The position numbers were made by a program, and so were the translations under genes. The notes under the pieces are model-generated. The model did not search any database and was not told the DNA's origin. It saw only the letters and a program-made list of their open reading frames with translations. DNA of 55,329 bases from positions 4,652 through 59,980 of the forward strand of contig JAFLXO010000005.1 of NCBI GenBank assembly GCA_029786595.1. The letters run 5' to 3'. The stretch is from Nitrososphaerota archaeon. Lineage in GTDB: Archaea; Thermoproteota; Nitrososphaeria; Conexivisphaerales; UBA164. The first letter of the stretch is position 1. The number at the start of each line of letters is the position of its first letter. Positions 34,753-43,387 of this stretch are shown here, in pieces.

Positions 34753-35437
34753 CTGTGTTCACCTCCGCCGGCTGTTTATACTGAACGACATCTCCTATTA
34801 GCTTGTTTGCGTACAGAACTGCTTCATTAAACGCATTACATTTTAGCAAGTGGGAGATCCTCTTGCTACGGATGATCCTGTAGATGAGCTTTCTGCGTTC
34901 AGCCGGGTTCGGAACATGTGCTTTTATCGCCTCCTTGATTAGCCCTTGCAGCTGCACCTGCAGGACATCCTCGGAGGTTATGTCCTTTGCTAGACGCTCC
35001 TTTATTAGCTTGGCCATAGCAGGGCTCAGTCCGCCCGTGGCCACTGCTATCTTGATGTCGCCGACGACCGCGACGGCCGGCATCGTGAAGTCGCCCATCG
35101 CTGCGGCGTCAAGCACGTTCACGAGCTGGCCCTCCGCGTGTGCGAGCTTCACTAGCTGGACGTTGAACTCGCGGTCACGGATGGTCGATATCACGAAGGC
35201 GGGCTTAATGGCTTTGATAATTCGAAGGCATTCCCGGTGTCCGGCCTTGACTAGGCGGACCTTATGTGGACCCAAGTTCGTCAGGCTAGGGATAAAACGT
35301 TCCGCAATGACGGAAACCCTTGCTCCCTGCTCTACGAGTGACTTCACCCTGAGCTCCGACTCCTCTCCCCCTCCTAACACGACCACCATCCCTGCCTCGG
35401 TGTTCAGATCGACAAGCATCTTATTCAACTCCTGCAA
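34742..35437 (-). CDS. Precorrin-2 dehydrogenase (siroheme synthase N-terminal type)
   Basis: 231 residues. The Rossmann nucleotide motif is VVVLGGGEESELRVKSLVEQ, where E-S-E replaces the more frequent G-x-V/A-A. VISTIRDREFNVQLVKLAH and VNVLDAAAMGDFTMPAVAV follow, then the dimerisation segment ATGGLSPAMAKLIKERL. It oxidises precorrin-2 to sirohydrochlorin with NAD and may also insert iron (Met8p-like). A second start at 35419 is possible. A 177-nt gap separates it from tusA, with a TATA-like CCATTTAAGG near 35597. Confidence 0.88.
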   Translation of the reverse strand: MQELNKMLVDLNTEAGMVVVLGGGEESELRVKSLVEQGARVSVIAERFIPSLTNLGPHKVRLVKAGHRECLRIIKAIKPAFVISTIRDREFNVQLVKLAHAEGQLVNVLDAAAMGDFTMPAVAVVGDIKIAVATGGLSPAMAKLIKERLAKDITSEDVLQVQLQGLIKEAIKAHVPNPAERRKLIYRIIRSKRISHLLKCNAFNEAVLYANKLIGDVVQYKQPAEVNTGEG

Positions 35438-35614
35438 ACGTCACACTGGTGGTCAATATTGTTTCTTCCCGCGTCCGAATAATAGCAGAAGATATATTGC
35501 AGGCTACTAGAGATGGAGTGAAGCGTGGAGATGACTTGTCAGTATCGCCACGGCCGGCACCCCCGTGTCGGTGGGCAAAGAGAGCCAGAACCCTTAAATG
35601 GAGGGCAGCTGAAA

Positions 35615-35863
35615 TCATAGCTTCTCGATCGTCACCTTCCATATATGCGGACTTATTTCTTCGATGGAAATCTGCCTCAGGCCATCCCTCTTCGCTATGC
35701 CTTGTATTGTGGTAAGGGAGGGCGGGCTGTCAAGAACCACCTCCAACACGTCTCGCGATGATAATTCCTTTAATTTCTTCATCGTCAACAGTTGAGGGTA
35801 AGGACATGAATACCCCTTCAAATCGAGGGTGTGTTTTCTCCTGGGTTGCCATCGTTCAGCCAT
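35615..35863 (-). CDS. tusA: TusA/SirA-family sulfur carrier protein
   Basis: 82 residues. LDLKGYSCPYPQLLTMKKLKE carries the CPxP motif whose cysteine holds a persulfide, followed by the DSPPSLTTIQGIAKRDG loop typical of the fold. It sits 3 nt after the sulfite reductase stop, so sulfur relay to or from that pathway is likely. Size and motif are standard for the family. Confidence 0.92.
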   Translation of the reverse strand: MAERWQPRRKHTLDLKGYSCPYPQLLTMKKLKELSSRDVLEVVLDSPPSLTTIQGIAKRDGLRQISIEEISPHIWKVTIEKL

Positions 35864-35866
35864 CTC

Positions 35867-37384
35867 CTATATCTTCGCCCCCAAGTTTATATTCCTTCGA
35901 TAGAATTCCCTAAATGTCTCCCCATCCGACTTGTCTCGGAGGAACTTTGATACAAGTTCCTCCACAGCTGTGCTGACCTTATCCGCCTCGATACCTCTTA
36001 TGATGGGCCTCGCAAAGGAGGAGTTGGCGCCCAGTCCGCCCCCAACATATATATTGTAGCCTACATGCATGTTACCGCCGTCTCTGTAGGATACGGCCTG
36101 AAGACCTATGTCGGCCACCGGATGCCTTGCGCATGCGTGGGGGCAACCGCTGATGAATATGTTTATATTCATATCCTTCAGGCTCGTGGGAAATGTCTTC
36201 TCCATATGTTTTACTATATCATCGGTCCTGCCTTCTATGCTCTCTGGCGCCTTACTGCAAAATCCGCCGGCGCAGGAGAGGGCGGTCCAACTGAAAGGCG
36301 ACGCCTTGAGTGACAATCCTATCTTCTCCATTTTATCTATAACGATCGTTACGTTCTTCCTTTCAATTCCCGATAGTATTAGGTTCTGGAAGGGGGTTAG
36401 CCTTATTTCTGGCCGCCCGAACCTTTCAGCGATGGACGCGATCTGAAACATCTGCTCGCACGTTAATACTCCACCTTGAACGGGAAAATTAACATAATAA
36501 CGGTCCCCTTGTTTCTGTCGGTTGACCCCAATATGCTCCGTGCCGCTCGTCGGCGGAGGCCCCTGGGCATAGATCTCCAGCCCATGGCTCACCTTTTCCA
36601 TAAGCGCGCTCCTCAGCCTGCCAGCGCCCCATTCCTCCACAAGGAATTTGAACCTGGCCGTTGACTTACTCGCCCTCCTCCCGTGTCCTCTGAATATCTC
36701 AAGAAGAGCTACCGCTACGTCGAAGACGGCCTCCGGTTCTATGAAAAGCTCGAGTGGCTTTGCCATCTTTGCAGGGCTCCCGCATCCCCCCCCTACAAAG
36801 GCTACAAAGCCCGTCCTTCCCCCTTCCTTTTTTGTGGCTACGAAGCCGACGTCCTGTATCTCAGGGAAGGTGCAGTTAAGGTGGCACCCCGAAACTGATG
36901 CCTTGAACTTATGCGGAAGGTTCATGAAGTCACGGTTACCAAGGAAGAACGATTTCAATTCCCTTATCAGCGCAGTAGCATCGAAGATTTCTTCCCTATC
37001 TATTCCAGCGACGGGGCAACCCATTATGTTCCTCACGTCTCCGTACCCAACGATGGACCTTGCCTGGCCGCACTGGTCCGTTGAGAGACCCAGAGTTTGT
37101 AACTTGCTGAATATTTCTATTGATTCTTCGGCGTCAATCCAGTGCGTCTGGATGTCCTGGCGCGTCGTTATCTCCGCATACCCCCTGCCATACGTCTTAA
37201 CTATTCCAGCGACGCCCATAAACTGATCAAGGGTCATAATTCCACCCGGGACGCACACCCTCAGGAAATGAACGGACCCCCTCTTTGCTTCGCTACCCAG
37301 CGCGTACTTGTCTGCAAATGCAAGTATATCTTCAACGCTCATATCCTTAGCCAAGGGTATGATTCCGGGGTATGACAGTGTCAT
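35867..37384 (-). CDS. Ferredoxin-type sulfite (or nitrite) reductase
   Basis: 505 residues with two nitrite/sulfite reductase half-repeats. The siroheme/4Fe-4S ligands fall in CAGGFC (Cys371, Cys376) and CPHAC (Cys414, Cys418). The first pair is CX4C, whereas most relatives have CX5C, so the cluster loop is one residue shorter. N-terminal repeat motifs are YAEITTRQDIQTHWI and SVSGCHLNC. Neighbouring siroheme and tusA genes favour sulfite as substrate. The TATA AAGTATATAAT directly abuts ATG 37384, so the true start may be the ATG at 37342, which has AAGGA upstream. Confidence 0.88.
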   Translation of the reverse strand: MTLSYPGIIPLAKDMSVEDILAFADKYALGSEAKRGSVHFLRVCVPGGIMTLDQFMGVAGIVKTYGRGYAEITTRQDIQTHWIDAEESIEIFSKLQTLGLSTDQCGQARSIVGYGDVRNIMGCPVAGIDREEIFDATALIRELKSFFLGNRDFMNLPHKFKASVSGCHLNCTFPEIQDVGFVATKKEGGRTGFVAFVGGGCGSPAKMAKPLELFIEPEAVFDVAVALLEIFRGHGRRASKSTARFKFLVEEWGAGRLRSALMEKVSHGLEIYAQGPPPTSGTEHIGVNRQKQGDRYYVNFPVQGGVLTCEQMFQIASIAERFGRPEIRLTPFQNLILSGIERKNVTIVIDKMEKIGLSLKASPFSWTALSCAGGFCSKAPESIEGRTDDIVKHMEKTFPTSLKDMNINIFISGCPHACARHPVADIGLQAVSYRDGGNMHVGYNIYVGGGLGANSSFARPIIRGIEADKVSTAVEELVSKFLRDKSDGETFREFYRRNINLGAKI

Positions 37385-37406
37385 ATTATATACTTTTCCG
37401 CAAATC

Positions 37407-37421
37407 TCCTTTGTTGCATAA
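37407..37421 (+). repeat. Solo terminal repeat of the IS5-like element
   Basis: TCCTTTGTTGCATAA, identical to the inverse of the right ends of copies A and B. No transposase sequence accompanies it. It lies 23 nt upstream of the sulfite reductase start. Confidence 0.6.
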
Positions 37422-37620
37422 CTCTCTCGGCTACTCGCATTTGGCTATACTAGGGCCCCGCATGATGACCCCATCGCTTCAAGCAAGCGAGCATATTCTT
37501 CACCAACCTACCTGGGCAGTGAACCGTTGCGGTGCGCCTCCACCACGTTGTACGTGTAGATCTTAGTCATATATATATTAATGAGCGAGCGATGGTATTC
37601 CGAACGGGCGTATAGGTCTC

Positions 37621-38796
37621 TTGTACGATGATATAATGCGTTATGAGGAACGCGTGCTGGGGGATTTGGTTGCCATCGGCTCTGATCTCTCCAGCGCTGG
37701 CGGTTACGAGCGATGTGCGGGCCTGATAAAGGAAGAGGTCGAAGGTTTGGGGTATTCCGCGGAAATTATGCCCAGCAGCAGCGGCGCGCCAAGGCCCAAC
37801 GTCAAAGTCGAGATAGCTGGAGCCGGCCCTATTCTGTTAGCATCCCACTTCGATACCGTGCCCATCGGCCCTGGCTGGACTACAGATCCATTGAGGTTAG
37901 TTAAAACTGGTGATAAATTATACGGAAGGGGTTCAGCTGATGATAAGGGGGCCGTTGCCGTGATGCTGGGAACGCTCAAATCGATCGATGGTGCCTCACG
38001 GTTAAAAACTGGGCTGACGCTCTGCTTTACCGCCGACGAAGAGGTAGGCGGCGCCAGGGGGCTCGGGGACCTGATCAACAGGCTGAACGGGCTGCCGGCC
38101 TTCGCCATCATAGCCGATGCGGGGAGCGGCAAGGTTTCCTGTGGCGCCAGCGGGATAGTGAACGGGGAGATAATAATCAGGGGGAAACAGGGCCACGCCG
38201 GATATCCGCATCTGGCAAGGAATCCAATACAGAAGGTCCCCGTAGTTCTGGGGGCCCTGGAAGAGCTTTCAGCCAGGCGGGAGCGCCTGCGGTCCTCCTT
38301 GAATTCACCGGAAGGCCAGCCACACCGGAAGGTCTGGGGCAGGCTATCGCCCACCATTATAAGCGGAGGTTTCAAGAACAATGTAATCCCCCCGAGCGTC
38401 ACCATTACCTTCGATATGAGGCTCCTGCCAGAGGAAGATATGAATTCAGCCATGGCCGAATTGAGGGGCACAATAGAAAAACTGGCAAAGGCTGGATTGG
38501 TGGATGTGGAGCTCGGGCCATTCGAAGGAGGAGGGAACTACCATACCGATCCAGGCCATCCGCTGGTCAGGGAATTTCTTAAGGTTGCAGAGGCCCAGGG
38601 CTGCGGCAGGGGATGTGTAGGGGAGCTGGTCGGCAACGATGGAAGGTATACTAGTAGAAAGGGCATACCGACGGTAGGCCTGGGCGTGATAGATTATGAC
38701 AGCAACATTCATGGGCCCGACGAGTTCGTCAGATTGAGCACAATGGAAAGGATAACCAGGATATTCAAACACTTCTTGTCAAACCCTCTAAATTAG
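37621..38796 (+). CDS. M20-family metallopeptidase (ArgE/DapE/CPG2 type)
   Basis: 391 residues. Metal ligands and catalytic residues appear in LLASHFDTVPIG (His, catalytic Asp), GRGSADDKGAVA (bridging Asp), FTADEEVGG (catalytic Glu and Glu ligand), FAIIADAG (Asp) and a C-terminal SNIHGPDEF (His). A dimerisation domain sits between. Substrates of the family are N-acyl amino acids, dipeptides or lysine/arginine precursors; none can be chosen here. The first codon is TTG; an ATG 15 nt on (37636) is about 24 nt from CGTATAGG and may be the true start. Confidence 0.9.
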   Translation: MYDDIMRYEERVLGDLVAIGSDLSSAGGYERCAGLIKEEVEGLGYSAEIMPSSSGAPRPNVKVEIAGAGPILLASHFDTVPIGPGWTTDPLRLVKTGDKLYGRGSADDKGAVAVMLGTLKSIDGASRLKTGLTLCFTADEEVGGARGLGDLINRLNGLPAFAIIADAGSGKVSCGASGIVNGEIIIRGKQGHAGYPHLARNPIQKVPVVLGALEELSARRERLRSSLNSPEGQPHRKVWGRLSPTIISGGFKNNVIPPSVTITFDMRLLPEEDMNSAMAELRGTIEKLAKAGLVDVELGPFEGGGNYHTDPGHPLVREFLKVAEAQGCGRGCVGELVGNDGRYTSRKGIPTVGLGVIDYDSNIHGPDEFVRLSTMERITRIFKHFLSNPLN

Positions 38797-38915
38797 GACG
38801 CAAGATCAAGTTTCAATCCTGCCAGGGCTCGATCGAAATCTGGCATTACGCCCATGTGTAACAGCGGTTTCTCTCCTACGATATCAGGCAACAGCATCCA
38901 TCCTTTAAAGCCCAT
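38793..38915 (-). CDS. 40-residue protein overlapping the carbonic-anhydrase-like gene
   Basis: A short frame starting MGFKGWMLLPDIVGEKPLLH and ending GLKLDLAS. It overlaps the stop of the carbonic-anhydrase-like gene by 11 nt and the peptidase stop by 4 nt on the other strand. Codon use fits the region and it fills an otherwise empty gap. No family recognised; it may be a relic. Confidence 0.3.
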   Translation of the reverse strand: MGFKGWMLLPDIVGEKPLLHMGVMPDFDRALAGLKLDLAS

Positions 38916-39630
38916 TTTGCAGCATCTCTACTGCTATGTCATTGCCTAAAATATCTCTTTTCTTCATACTTTCAATATGCTCGTTTAAGGTTTCCTTCTC
39001 CTCCTCATTTGCGTATAGCAGGAATAGTTTTTTTAATCCCACCAGTTTGTTCGCTATGATCATATCCGCTGCCAGATCATCGATATCTAATGAGTGAAGG
39101 AAATAGGAGCCGCGGATTTTACCTATTTTATTAAACAGATCGCTATATTTGGCTGACACTGGGAAGGATAATACGAATGAACCATTTCTTTGATAATATC
39201 GCAGTTTCTCCGTATTCACAAATATGCTTTCTACTTCTATGCTCTTTCCAACATCATTTTCATCTAACAGGCCTTTTATATTATCATATTGCATGGCTCT
39301 ATTGATGATCTCAAGCTCTTTCAATGAATTAAAATTTTTTCCATTGAACTGCTCTACAAGGCTTTCATATATAACGGCATCATAGTGCTTATTTTCCTTT
39401 AATGCAGAGTAAACTATTTTCATTGCCGCGCAATCGGAGTGAGGCATCAGTTTAATCCTTTTAACGCCCCCCTGTTTAATCATCCTTACTATGGAATTTC
39501 TTAATTCCTTTACATTGGCCCCCGCATTTCTCATTATGACAAACTTTTCATCATCATCAATTGCATCATCTATTGCATCCTGAATCCTGTAATCCATGCA
39601 ACTTATTATCAGATTCATTTTATCATTCAT
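38905..39630 (-). CDS. Beta-carbonic-anhydrase-like protein
   Basis: 241 residues from the preferred start. Zinc-site patterns of beta-carbonic anhydrase are present: ISCMDYRIQDAI (Cys and Asp), IMRNAGANV, and LMPHSDCAAM (His and Cys). The usual Arg after CxDS is kept as CMDYR. The C-terminal 120 residues are unlike classical enzymes, and the family contains non-hydrating members, so carbonic anhydrase activity is only probable. The frame runs 20 codons further up, but TATA CTTTTTATACG near 39660 favours ATG 39630. Base composition is A+T richer than neighbours. Confidence 0.7.
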   Translation of the reverse strand: MNDKMNLIISCMDYRIQDAIDDAIDDDEKFVIMRNAGANVKELRNSIVRMIKQGGVKRIKLMPHSDCAAMKIVYSALKENKHYDAVIYESLVEQFNGKNFNSLKELEIINRAMQYDNIKGLLDENDVGKSIEVESIFVNTEKLRYYQRNGSFVLSFPVSAKYSDLFNKIGKIRGSYFLHSLDIDDLAADMIIANKLVGLKKLFLLYANEEEKETLNEHIESMKKRDILGNDIAVEMLQNGL

Positions 39631-39786
39631 TATTATGCGGAATATCCATTTTTCATCGTATAAAAAGGCGCTGTTAACCTGATCGCGCAATGCCAGCGAT
39701 CAACAGATTCCAAATAGGATTGGTTGGCATCTATCACTGCCCACCAGGGCCGGGCCGGTTACGGGCGTGAGCCTGAATCCCATAAG

Positions 39787-39951
39787 ATGGGGATAAGATT
39801 ATACAGATATAAGCTTATACATGTTCGGGTCCTGCTGACTTTTGGGAATGAGCCCATCGAAAGCCTGGGGATTAAGGAATATATATCAAGCCATGGCGCT
39901 TTTAAACTAAGATATGCCATAACTGACGACCCTCTTCGGAACGAGAAATAG
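39787..39951 (+). CDS. Small protein, unknown
   Basis: 54 residues, MGIRLYRYKLIHVRVLLTFG and onward to NEK. The pattern GNEPIESLGIKEYISSHG is protein-like, but there is no visible promoter and no known family. It could be the C-terminal part of a lost gene. Confidence 0.25.
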   Translation: MGIRLYRYKLIHVRVLLTFGNEPIESLGIKEYISSHGAFKLRYAITDDPLRNEK

Positions 39952-39972
39952 CCAGTGGCAGCCCGTCATCAT

Positions 39973-39981
39973 CTTTTTAAG
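39973..39981 (+). promoter_or_regulatory. TATA box for pilin-like gene
   Basis: CTTTTTAAG centred 29 nt before ATG 40006. Confidence 0.6.
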
Positions 39982-40005
39982 CCCGTTTTGCCCAAGAAAA
40001 GGTGT

Positions 40006-40596
40006 ATGCCTTTTGGTGTCAGAATGAGGAGGAAGGGCGTTAGCCGAATCACGACTGCATTTGCGGTGGCGATAATAATCATAATCATCGCTGTAGCCGG
40101 ATTTATTATATTTAGTGCTGGTGGGCTTGGCAACATTGGAATCGGAACTGGTGGAAACGGCGGCGGAGCCAATTCAAACGTGCCAGCGCAAATAGTTATT
40201 ACTTCAACTAATCCCACACTGGAACAAAGCATTGCGCCTGCTGGAGTCGATCTTCTTTATTATAAGCCGCTTGTATTACAACCGAACACGAATTATACGT
40301 TCCCAATAACGATTACTGTAGAAAACAGCGCAGGCGAAGTATTGAACACGTCCATTGTAATTACACCAGTGAATTGTACCTTCATTTATCCAAAAGATAA
40401 TATTTTATACTACGTATCTCCGTCTTCGGGCGTTTCTCCGTTTAATGCAACTTTGGTAATTGTTACGGGAAGCACAGTAAATTTTGGGCAAACAACTGAT
40501 GGTGATATTAGCTTGAGCTTTACACTATCCACTGCTATGGTAAAGAATCCAAATATATATAATATTCTTATTGCAAATTCAAGTTACAAATCATGA
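40006..40596 (+). CDS. Archaeal pilin-like surface protein
   Basis: 196 residues. A basic stretch ending RRKGVS precedes a long hydrophobic helix (TTAFAVAIIIIIIAVAGFII), the pattern of archaeal type IV pilin signal peptides (Lys-Gly-Val-Ser, cleaved after Gly by PibD). A glycine-rich linker (GGNGGGAN) leads to a beta-rich domain with sequons NYT, NTS, NCT and NAT. It may be a pilin subunit or a simple anchored surface protein. The TadC-like gene at 53706 would be a suitable assembly partner, but it is far away. Confidence 0.65.
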   Translation: MPFGVRMRRKGVSRITTAFAVAIIIIIIAVAGFIIFSAGGLGNIGIGTGGNGGGANSNVPAQIVITSTNPTLEQSIAPAGVDLLYYKPLVLQPNTNYTFPITITVENSAGEVLNTSIVITPVNCTFIYPKDNILYYVSPSSGVSPFNATLVIVTGSTVNFGQTTDGDISLSFTLSTAMVKNPNIYNILIANSSYKS

Positions 40597-40617
40597 TCAT
40601 AGTAATTAAATTACTCG

Positions 40618-42687
40618 TTAAGTATTAGGGCTTGTAGCACCCATATACCCACCGTTTGTATTAAAAACCGCATTAGCATAAGATATACCTGTATTGCCGA
40701 TTGGATTGTTCACAGTATATGAATAATACCCATTACTAGCGGTTACAGTGTAGCCGGTCGCTAAATGCCCGCCGCCGCCATTATCGAAATATACAGTTAT
40801 TGTTTGCCCGCCCAGCCCTGCGCCATTATCGGATGTAGTTAGATATCCGTAAATCGTGTATGTACCAACGCCGGTGGTGAAGCCGGCACTCAATCCAGTT
40901 GGCGTGTAGTATGCCGCCGTAACGCTGGCCGTACCACCGGAACCAACTGATACAGAAGAAGGCGCACTGTATACACTCAAACCGTATTGTGAGTTACTAT
41001 AGGAAATCGAATATGTGCCCGGCGGCACCCAAGCTACGGCATCACTCCCACCACTATATACTAACTGTTTCCCGTTAGAAAGCGTAGCGGTAGAAATTGC
41101 GGTCGCCCCAGTGCCATAATCCTGCGATGAGTAGAATATTTCACCATCTTCACCAAAGTTCGCGCCGATCGAAGTTGGTGAGTATATGTTGAACTGGTAT
41201 GGATTGCCGCCCGAAACACCAGTCCACGATGAAAAATACCAATTTGTAGATGGGTACGCCGTCACCGTCACCAGCGTGCTCTCATTATACCAGCCACCGC
41301 CAGATACAGAACCAGAGCCAGAGTTCACATACGCATTCACGTAAAGCTGTGTGGTGTATGAAGCCGTGATGGTGGTGGAACCGTAGATGGTTTGCGAACC
41401 GCTCGAAGGATTCGGATTCACATACTGCACTCCGGAGCCGCCGCTGAAAGAGCTCCCGAAAGTATAGGTTATCGTGCTTCCGTAGTTGACCGTAACGCTG
41501 TAAGGCGTGGTTCCAGAACCGTAGTTCGTGGATACAGGTGCACCGCTGACCGGATTTGACTGGAACGTGACTGAATAGGAGTTAATGCCAAAGTTCGCGT
41601 ATATAGAGTTGGGCCCGTTCATGGTGACAGAATAGGTTGAACCAGTATTGCCGTTAGACCAATCGATGAAGTGCCATCCGCCTGCTGGAGATTCTGAGGC
41701 TGTTGCAGTGGAGCCAGCGTTGTACCAGCCGGAGCCGGATACGGAGCCTGAGCCGCTGGCTATGCCCACGGTAAAGTAGTACTGGAGCTGGTATGCTGCG
41801 GTTATGGATCCGCTGCCGGTTACTGTGAACGAGCCTGATTGCGAAGATGATAATCCGGTTGTGCTTTCCCATACATATTGCGCTCCTGAGCCGCCGGAGA
41901 CAGGGGATATCCATGAGAATGAGTGGGTTGTACCCTCCTGCCAGGTGAAGCTGATTGGCAATTGTGAATATGTGTACGGGTTGCCATCCACTGTTAGCAC
42001 TGTGCCGCTTGCGCTTGAACTCATTCCTGTTTGTGCGAATGTTACTGTTGCGTATATTGGGTTGAATGTGGCGGCTTCTGTTATGTTAGACCACATGTAC
42101 ACGGAGAACGTCTGATCCGAACCGCTGTAGCTGTACTGCCCCGTCCCTGTCCAGCCGCCCCACGAATAATACTGCGCCGGGGCGGCGGTCAGCGTGACCT
42201 TATCGCCGTAGGTGTAATAATATGTGCCTGGCGCTGGGGTGGTGGACCCGCCAGGGGTAGAAGTGATGGTGAGAGCGTATATATCAACGGTCGGGTTGTT
42301 TATGTCGAAGGGGACGTACCATTCGTTTCCGTAGGACGTCAAAATCGCATACCGGTACGGCGTCTGCAACGTAAAGTTGTAGCTGGAGCCCGGGTACAGC
42401 GTTATGGATTCGTTGATAAACGTGGGCGGGCTGCCGGTGTTCGGGTTCCATACCATTATCTGCGTTATCCTGGCCGTGTACTGCCCGCCGTTCGTGACCT
42501 CAAGGGTGGAGCCGCTGATGGCCATGGACAGGTACTCGGCGTCCTTGTAATGTAACAGGTTCGTAACTTGCTGCTCCTGATACAGGCTGCTGAAGATGCC
42601 CACGGCGAAGAACGAAATGGCCAGCACACACGCTACGGCGATCAACAGCACAAGCAGGCCGGCGAGCATGGAGGAGACAGCCTTCAT
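40618..42687 (-). CDS. Large repeat-rich surface protein (InlB-repeat-like)
   Basis: 689 residues. One N-terminal helix (about residues 7-32) is followed by an extracellular part built from repeats of about 70 residues that contain patterns such as GSGSVSGSGWYNAGSTATA, then HFIDWSNG and SIYANFG. This is the divergent InlB B-repeat style seen in adhesins. The sequence is very rich in Gly, Ser, Thr and Tyr. The C-terminal 90 residues form a carboxypeptidase-regulatory-like domain (TGVGTYTIYGYLTTSDNGAG). TATA CTTTTAAGC 24 nt upstream marks a leaderless start. Likely role: attachment or cell-cell contact. Confidence 0.75.
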   Translation of the reverse strand: MKAVSSMLAGLLVLLIAVACVLAISFFAVGIFSSLYQEQQVTNLLHYKDAEYLSMAISGSTLEVTNGGQYTARITQIMVWNPNTGSPPTFINESITLYPGSSYNFTLQTPYRYAILTSYGNEWYVPFDINNPTVDIYALTITSTPGGSTTPAPGTYYYTYGDKVTLTAAPAQYYSWGGWTGTGQYSYSGSDQTFSVYMWSNITEAATFNPIYATVTFAQTGMSSSASGTVLTVDGNPYTYSQLPISFTWQEGTTHSFSWISPVSGGSGAQYVWESTTGLSSSQSGSFTVTGSGSITAAYQLQYYFTVGIASGSGSVSGSGWYNAGSTATASESPAGGWHFIDWSNGNTGSTYSVTMNGPNSIYANFGINSYSVTFQSNPVSGAPVSTNYGSGTTPYSVTVNYGSTITYTFGSSFSGGSGVQYVNPNPSSGSQTIYGSTTITASYTTQLYVNAYVNSGSGSVSGGGWYNESTLVTVTAYPSTNWYFSSWTGVSGGNPYQFNIYSPTSIGANFGEDGEIFYSSQDYGTGATAISTATLSNGKQLVYSGGSDAVAWVPPGTYSISYSNSQYGLSVYSAPSSVSVGSGGTASVTAAYYTPTGLSAGFTTGVGTYTIYGYLTTSDNGAGLGGQTITVYFDNGGGGHLATGYTVTASNGYYSYTVNNPIGNTGISYANAVFNTNGGYMGATSPNT

Positions 42688-42706
42688 AACACAGCATGCT
42701 GGGATG

Positions 42707-42716
42707 GCTTAAAAGG
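42707..42716 (-). promoter_or_regulatory. TATA box for repeat-rich surface protein
   Basis: Minus strand CCTTTTAAGC centred 24 nt before ATG 42687. Confidence 0.7.
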
Positions 42717-42734
42717 CGCGGATGGTGATCGGAA

Positions 42735-43020
42735 AGATGTTTTACATAACCGCTCAACGCCGCTCCTCAGCAGGCAAAGGGTTGGGCTGTGCCCACACCG
42801 CCGGCCATTATTTTTTTACAAACCATGCACAGGGTGGACAGGACCGGGCGGAGCCCTCGTCAAGAAGGAATACATGGACTATCATCTAAAGCAACACTAG
42901 GGCCAGCCTGCGTTTTCCTACCGGATACCTACTTCACATATGGGTTTGAACTTCATGCCCAATATCCTTAAGTGCAATTATTAAAATAACGCCATGTTAA
43001 TTTTATTAAGCGAGCGTCGT
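42735..43020 (+). mobile_element. Internally deleted derivative of the 48-51 kb replicon
   Basis: 42735-42838 matches the left end of the replicon (ATGTTTTACAT arm, then the block shared with 48311-48410). 42847-43020 matches its right end (51156-51330): the last 17 codons of the replication protein, ALVKKEYMDYHLKQH and stop, plus about 120 nt downstream. Everything between is gone. Divergence from the intact copy is noticeable, so it is old. On the minus strand the piece still carries KKIMAGGVGTA, the C-terminus of the small membrane protein of the replicon. Confidence 0.8.
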
Positions 43021-43192
43021 AGAATAAAGCCCACAGCCCTTTTTTGCCAACATCATTTAATAAATTTTAGAGGCTTGCCAAGATAAAATTGTTACTTTTA
43101 ATAAGCTGCATTGGTCATTTCAAATGCTTATAATGCTTATTTTTAGCGTTAAAACATCGAACTTTTGAATAATTAAACAAAACACGCTTTAT

Positions 43193-43212
43193 TTCAAATA
43201 ACGTTATTTGAA
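43193..43212. promoter_or_regulatory. 20-bp perfect palindrome
   Basis: TTCAAATAACGTTATTTGAA, fully self-complementary, in an A+T-rich non-coding stretch (43021-43353) between the deleted replicon and the gene at 43388. Possible regulator site. Confidence 0.5.
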
Positions 43213-43272
43213 TTCGAGTTCACATAAGTTGATTGACGAACTGCAACTACGCAGATGATGGACATTAAAAAC

Positions 43273-43290
43273 ATCCTTTTATAAAAGGAT
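43273..43290. promoter_or_regulatory. 18-bp perfect palindrome
   Basis: ATCCTTTTATAAAAGGAT, fully self-complementary, containing a TATA-like centre. About 98 nt before the ATG at 43388. Confidence 0.5.
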
Positions 43291-43353
43291 CCTTAACAGG
43301 CAAAGCACGCCCACCGTTAACCTCCGTTTGTTTAAAACCGATATCGCTAATAA

Positions 43354-43363
43354 CGTTTTTAAG
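43354..43363 (+). promoter_or_regulatory. TATA box for gene 43388
   Basis: CGTTTTTAAG, centred 29 nt before ATG 43388. Confidence 0.55.
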
Positions 43364-43387
43364 CACCCTTAATTTAATTAGCTAGCT

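Noticed and set aside
35421-35642. Minus-strand frame between tusA and the precorrin-2 dehydrogenase gene
   Set aside because: Overlaps both neighbours, low-quality composition, no family; treated as intergenic.
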